Positions 61,017 to 64,000 of a stretch of 64,000 nucleotides of DNA are shown here, in pieces. Positions within the stretch are counted from its first letter, which is position 1. Every line of letters starts with the position of its first letter. Position numbers and translations under genes: made by a program. Source of the stretch: Pontibacter litorisediminis (lineage in GTDB: Bacteria; Bacteroidota; Bacteroidia; Cytophagales; Hymenobacteraceae); NCBI RefSeq assembly GCF_029360645.1, contig NZ_JARDUA010000001.1, positions 1,364,001 to 1,428,000 on the forward strand, in the 5' to 3' direction. The notes beneath the pieces are model-generated. The model was not told the origin of the DNA and did no database searches. It saw only the letters and a program-made list of their open reading frames with translations.

Positions 61017-62119
61017 GCTAATGCTTTGTTTGTAGATTTAACTTCTGCGTATAGCAGTTTTTCCAGTTGCGCTGCGCGGTGATGATAGGTGTGCGCAGCC
61101 AGTACTTTCTTATACGCAGCTTCTCCGATTGCTTTTGCTTTTTCTGCAGATAAATCAGCCATAATTTCGGCCACCTCGGCCCCGTCTTTGGCCACCAGTA
61201 TCTCGGTGCCTGGCTCAAAGAAGAAGTCGATCCCCTCCCAATAATCGGTAATGATACAAGCTCCGGCTCCGGCAGCCTCGAACACGCGTGTGGCCGGCGA
61301 GAACCCGTAGCGGGCCATACTCTCGCGGCTAATGTTCAGCACCGCCTTCGGGGTGCAGTTAAAGGCGTTGTGGTCTTTGGTGTACACGTGGCCCACATAG
61401 TGCACATTATCCGTCATCTGCTTGTCACCCCAGCCGCTGCCCCCAATAATGAACTTCTTATTCAGCTCCAATGCCGCTGGCTTCAGGAAGAACTCCTCCA
61501 CGCGGGCCTCGCGGTCAGGCAAGCGGTTGCCCAGGAAAGCCAGGTCGCAGGCAAAGCGAGGGTCTGGTTCCACGGGGAAGTGGGTGGCGGTGTCTAGGGC
61601 GTTGTAGATCGGCACGCATTTTTTCGCGCCCAGCGCCTCGTAGGCATTTACCACCGGATCGCCGCCGCCGTAGGTCAGCACCATGTCGTACTGCGGGATC
61701 AGCTGCAGGAACTGGTCTTCGGGGTTGTTGTGCACGCGGTCCAAAGTGGCTGGGGCATCCACATCCCAGAACACCACCAAGCGCTCCTCGGTCTGCAGTT
61801 GCAGCACCTCACGCTCCAGCAACTCGTCAAACACGCCCACGCCGCTGGCCTTCACTACCATGTCGGCGCTTTGGGCATCCTCTAAACATTTTTGAACCGC
61901 CTCTTCCGTGGCCTCATACACCACTACTTTGGCCCAGTCCGGGTCCTCCATGTCGCGGTTCTGCTGGCGGTCGTAGGCATCGGGTTCGTAAAACGTAACG
62001 TGATGGCCGCGCTCGCTCAGGGCTCTCACAATGCCTCTGTAGTAGGTGGCGGCACCGTTCCAGTAAGCAGACACCAGGCTGGAGCCAAAGAAGGCGATGT
62101 TGAGTTTGGTATTCTTCAT
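61013..62119 (-). CDS. CgeB-like glycosyltransferase, copy 2
   Basis: 368 residues, paralogue of the neighbour: NIAFFGSSLVSAYWNGAATYYRG, VVFWDVDAPATLDRV, then ISRESMARYGFSPATRVFEAAGAGACIITDYWEG (split here), FEPGTEILVAKDG. Four-base overlap with copy 1, 7-base gap from copy 3, so one operon. GT-B fold with the conserved glutamates of the donor site. Probably adds successive sugars of one glycan; the substrate cannot be told. Confidence 0.87.
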   Translation of the reverse strand: MKNTKLNIAFFGSSLVSAYWNGAATYYRGIVRALSERGHHVTFYEPDAYDRQQNRDMEDPDWAKVVVYEATEEAVQKCLEDAQSADMVVKASGVGVFDELLEREVLQLQTEERLVVFWDVDAPATLDRVHNNPEDQFLQLIPQYDMVLTYGGGDPVVNAYEALGAKKCVPIYNALDTATHFPVEPDPRFACDLAFLGNRLPDREARVEEFFLKPAALELNKKFIIGGSGWGDKQMTDNVHYVGHVYTKDHNAFNCTPKAVLNISRESMARYGFSPATRVFEAAGAGACIITDYWEGIDFFFEPGTEILVAKDGAEVAEIMADLSAEKAKAIGEAAYKKVLAAHTYHHRAAQLEKLLYAEVKSTNKALA

Positions 62120-62126
62120 GAGGGGT

Positions 62127-63251
62127 TTAAGCTTTTTGGGTGAGATAGATTTTTGATTCGGCTATGCCCAGCTCCTCACATACTTTCTCCAGCTCATTTA
62201 CACGGTGGGCACAGGTGTGGCGGCTGCGAATGGTTTCAAGTCCGTGTGCGGCCACTTCTTTTGCTTTTTCAGGGTTGTTGAGAATGGTTTGCAGCTGCTG
62301 CTTCATCTCCTCGCCGTTGCGGGCCACCAGGAAATCCTCTCCCGGCATAAACAGGTTTTCGGCATCATCCCAGGGCGAGGAGATCAGCGGAATGCCGCAG
62401 GCCATGGCCTCGAACGGACGGATGGTCGGGATGCCCGGCAATGCCTCCACGTATGGCCGGCGCGGCACGTGCACCGTCACTTTATACTTGGCAAACTCCT
62501 CGGCGGCTTTGTAGTTGGGCAGCCAGCCACCATACTCGATACCGGCATCGGCCAGTGCTTTACGGGCATGCTCCGGGTAGCGCACGCCGTAGATCTTGGC
62601 CTTCAGTCCCAGCTCCTTCACCGGGTTGATCAGGAACTCATGCAGCTCGGCTGTGCGCTCCTCGTCGCCCCAGTTACCGATCCACACCAGGTCGCCTTCA
62701 ACGTTTCCTCGTTCGTGCGGGTAGAAAACGGAGGTGTCGGCGGCCTCGTGCCAGGTCCAGGCTTTCTGGGTCCAGCCCTCCTGCAAGTATAAATCCCGTA
62801 TCTTCTGCCCGAAGGCCAGTACGCCGTCGTAGTGCGTCAGGTCATACTTGGCCATGCTTTCACGCTCTGTTACGGCGCGGTGGTGCGTGTCGTGGAACAG
62901 CAGTTTATACTTACCGCTGTTGGCGCGGTGCTCTCCGACGCGCTTCACCAGTGCGTGCTCGTTCCACTCATGCACCAGCACCAGGTCAGCATCAGCCAAC
63001 ACGTCATCCAGGTTTATACTTTCCAAAGTATAAAAGTTCGTGCTGATGCCCGGATAATAAGTTTGCAGCTCGTCCAGCTTTTCTTTACCGTAGCCCTCTA
63101 CCAGGTTCTGCAGGCTCCAGCCGTTCTCGGGCTCGTACACGTTCACCTGGTGCCCCCGCTCCTCCAGCTCCCGCACAATGCCGCGCAGAAAATGCGCATT
63201 GCCATGGTTCCAGTCAGAAAGGATTGAGTGGTAGAAAAGGGTAATATTCAT
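62127..63251 (-). CDS. CgeB-like glycosyltransferase, copy 3
   Basis: 374 residues, third member of the paralogous series: NITLFYHSILSDWNHGNAHFLRG, ADLVLVHEWNEHALVKRVGEH, LFHDTHHRAVTERE (an aspartate/histidine-rich loop), then TIRPFEAMACGIPLISSPWDDAENLFMPGEDFLVARNG (split here). The acceptor-side loop differs more than in copies 1 and 2, so the acceptor sugar may differ. ATG at 63251. Upstream lies repeat family 2 copy 2 and then the fourth glycosyltransferase. Confidence 0.87.
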   Translation of the reverse strand: MNITLFYHSILSDWNHGNAHFLRGIVRELEERGHQVNVYEPENGWSLQNLVEGYGKEKLDELQTYYPGISTNFYTLESINLDDVLADADLVLVHEWNEHALVKRVGEHRANSGKYKLLFHDTHHRAVTERESMAKYDLTHYDGVLAFGQKIRDLYLQEGWTQKAWTWHEAADTSVFYPHERGNVEGDLVWIGNWGDEERTAELHEFLINPVKELGLKAKIYGVRYPEHARKALADAGIEYGGWLPNYKAAEEFAKYKVTVHVPRRPYVEALPGIPTIRPFEAMACGIPLISSPWDDAENLFMPGEDFLVARNGEEMKQQLQTILNNPEKAKEVAAHGLETIRSRHTCAHRVNELEKVCEELGIAESKIYLTQKA

Positions 63252-63261
63252 AGGGTTAGTT

Positions 63262-63506
63262 TTGAATGTGTGATTGAGTAAATCAATGGTGACTGAGTGG
63301 ATGCGTGGTTGGGTGAATTGTATGCTTTGAATTTCTGTTTTGCCATCCCGAGAAAACCTGGTTGTTTGGTACCGACAGCCTTCGCATTACGCCACCAGCA
63401 TCTTTACAAGATGGCGTTGCTGCCAAGCCTCCAGAGCACTCAGGTAACCCAAAGTCAACTATTCAAAGTTGAAATTTACTCATGCCCTCAATCGCTTATT
63501 CACCAT
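63262..63506. repeat. Intergenic repeat family 2, copy 2
   Basis: 245 bases without a gene. Words shared with 48268-48440: GTGGATGCGTGGTTGGGTGA and TCAATCGCTTATTCACCAT at the two ends in inverted arrangement, and CCATCCCGAGAAAACCTGG in the middle in place of GTCATCCTGGAAGG. Divergent copy; the relation is by eye. Confidence 0.5.
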
Positions 63507-64000
63507 TTACGCGGTAACGGTTTGCTTCAGCAGCTGGCGGTACACATGGTCGTAGTCCTGGCCCATTGGGTCGGCTGTGTAGCCATGGGAGCGCTTAATG
63601 GCCCGCATAGCCATAATGTTACGGCCAAACTCATCGTCGATCAGGTGGTTGATGGTGTCGCGCAGTTCATCGGCGTCGTTCGGGTTTACGTACTTGGCGG
63701 CGTTGCCCCAAATCTCAGCCTGGCTGTCGGTTTTGCCTACCACCAGTGCACAACCCGACATGGCGGCTTCCAGAATCGTCAGCCCGAACGGCTCATACTT
63801 GGCAGGCAAGGCATAAATAGAAGCTCTCGACAACCAGTCCGACACCTCTTTCTCCGTCAGCTGCCCCAGGAAATGCACGTTCTCCAGTTGCACCTCTTTG
63901 CCGGTAGCCGGGTGGCGGGCATCGCCGGCAATGTATACCGGCCACTGCAAGTCGGAGGCGATGTGCGCGAGCATCGAAATGTTCTTGGCCTCATCCCACA
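63507..64000 (-). CDS. GT4-family glycosyltransferase, 5' end cut by window edge
   Basis: The C-terminal 164 residues are visible; the start lies beyond 64000 (the frame is open to the edge with DEAKN before SML). Donor domain: GQLTEKEVSDWLSRASIYALPAKYEPFGLTILEAAMSG (split here), the E-x7-E signature EPFGLTILEA with both glutamates, and VGKTDSQAEIWGNAAKYV. Probably a retaining glycosyltransferase of the same glycan cluster, first known of the operon in this window. Confidence 0.9.
   Translation of the reverse strand, partial: WDEAKNISMLAHIASDLQWPVYIAGDARHPATGKEVQLENVHFLGQLTEKEVSDWLSRASIYALPAKYEPFGLTILEAAMSGCALVVGKTDSQAEIWGNAAKYVNPNDADELRDTINHLIDDEFGRNIMAMRAIKRSHGYTADPMGQDYDHVYRQLLKQTVTA

Overview
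The window comes from a member of the Bacteroidota, most likely order Cytophagales, family Hymenobacteraceae (Pontibacter-like). This is inferred from: a SusC/RagA-type TonB receptor with an STN domain beside FecR and an ECF sigma factor; a protein with a type IX secretion sorting tail; a TamB/lipoprotein-TamL pair; promoters resembling TTTG-N19-TAnnTTTG; and GC-rich coding sequence. No phage, insertion sequence, CRISPR array or rRNA operon was seen.

Layout. 1-5.4 kb: sigma/FecR/TonB-receptor trans-envelope signalling unit; the receptor runs off the left edge. 5.7-8.2 kb: a CAU-anticodon tRNA, a HAD phosphatase overlapping a site-2-protease-like membrane peptidase, and a rhodanese. 8.2-19 kb: T9SS cargo protein, PASTA protein, an unusual 900-residue double D-Ala-D-Ala ligase, DnaB, Mpl and a DEDDh exonuclease. 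This is cell-wall and replication territory, with three DnaA-box-like sites between dnaB and mpl. 19-32 kb: lipoproteins, an M48 peptidase, an FAH-family enzyme, an M23 peptidase, a peroxiredoxin, a transketolase split into two genes with a VWA gene between them, and an ECF sigma operon with a Spy-like protein. 32-40.5 kb: a PAS histidine kinase, class III aminotransferase, SLC13 transporter, TerB-like protein and phosphofructokinase. 40.8-48.3 kb: the TAM outer-membrane assembly pair. 48.4-58 kb: MiaA, a 1740-residue hybrid kinase with a single-domain response regulator, a PhnP-like hydrolase and RqcH. 58.3-64 kb: a NUDIX hydrolase, then a minus-strand operon with a methyltransferase and four glycosyltransferases, the last cut by the right edge.

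Non-coding structure is the most unusual part. The 7-mer TATACTT/AAGTATA occurs about 75 times by hand count, roughly ten times chance, in genes (all frames) and between genes, on both strands, but not in the first 7 kb. At least three families of intergenic repeats are present. One is a mosaic of 0.4-0.6 kb found three times (about 14.1-14.65, 18.85-19.23 and 57.9-58.3 kb) that contains REP-like hairpins.

All functional calls rest on reading motifs by eye; no database search was run.
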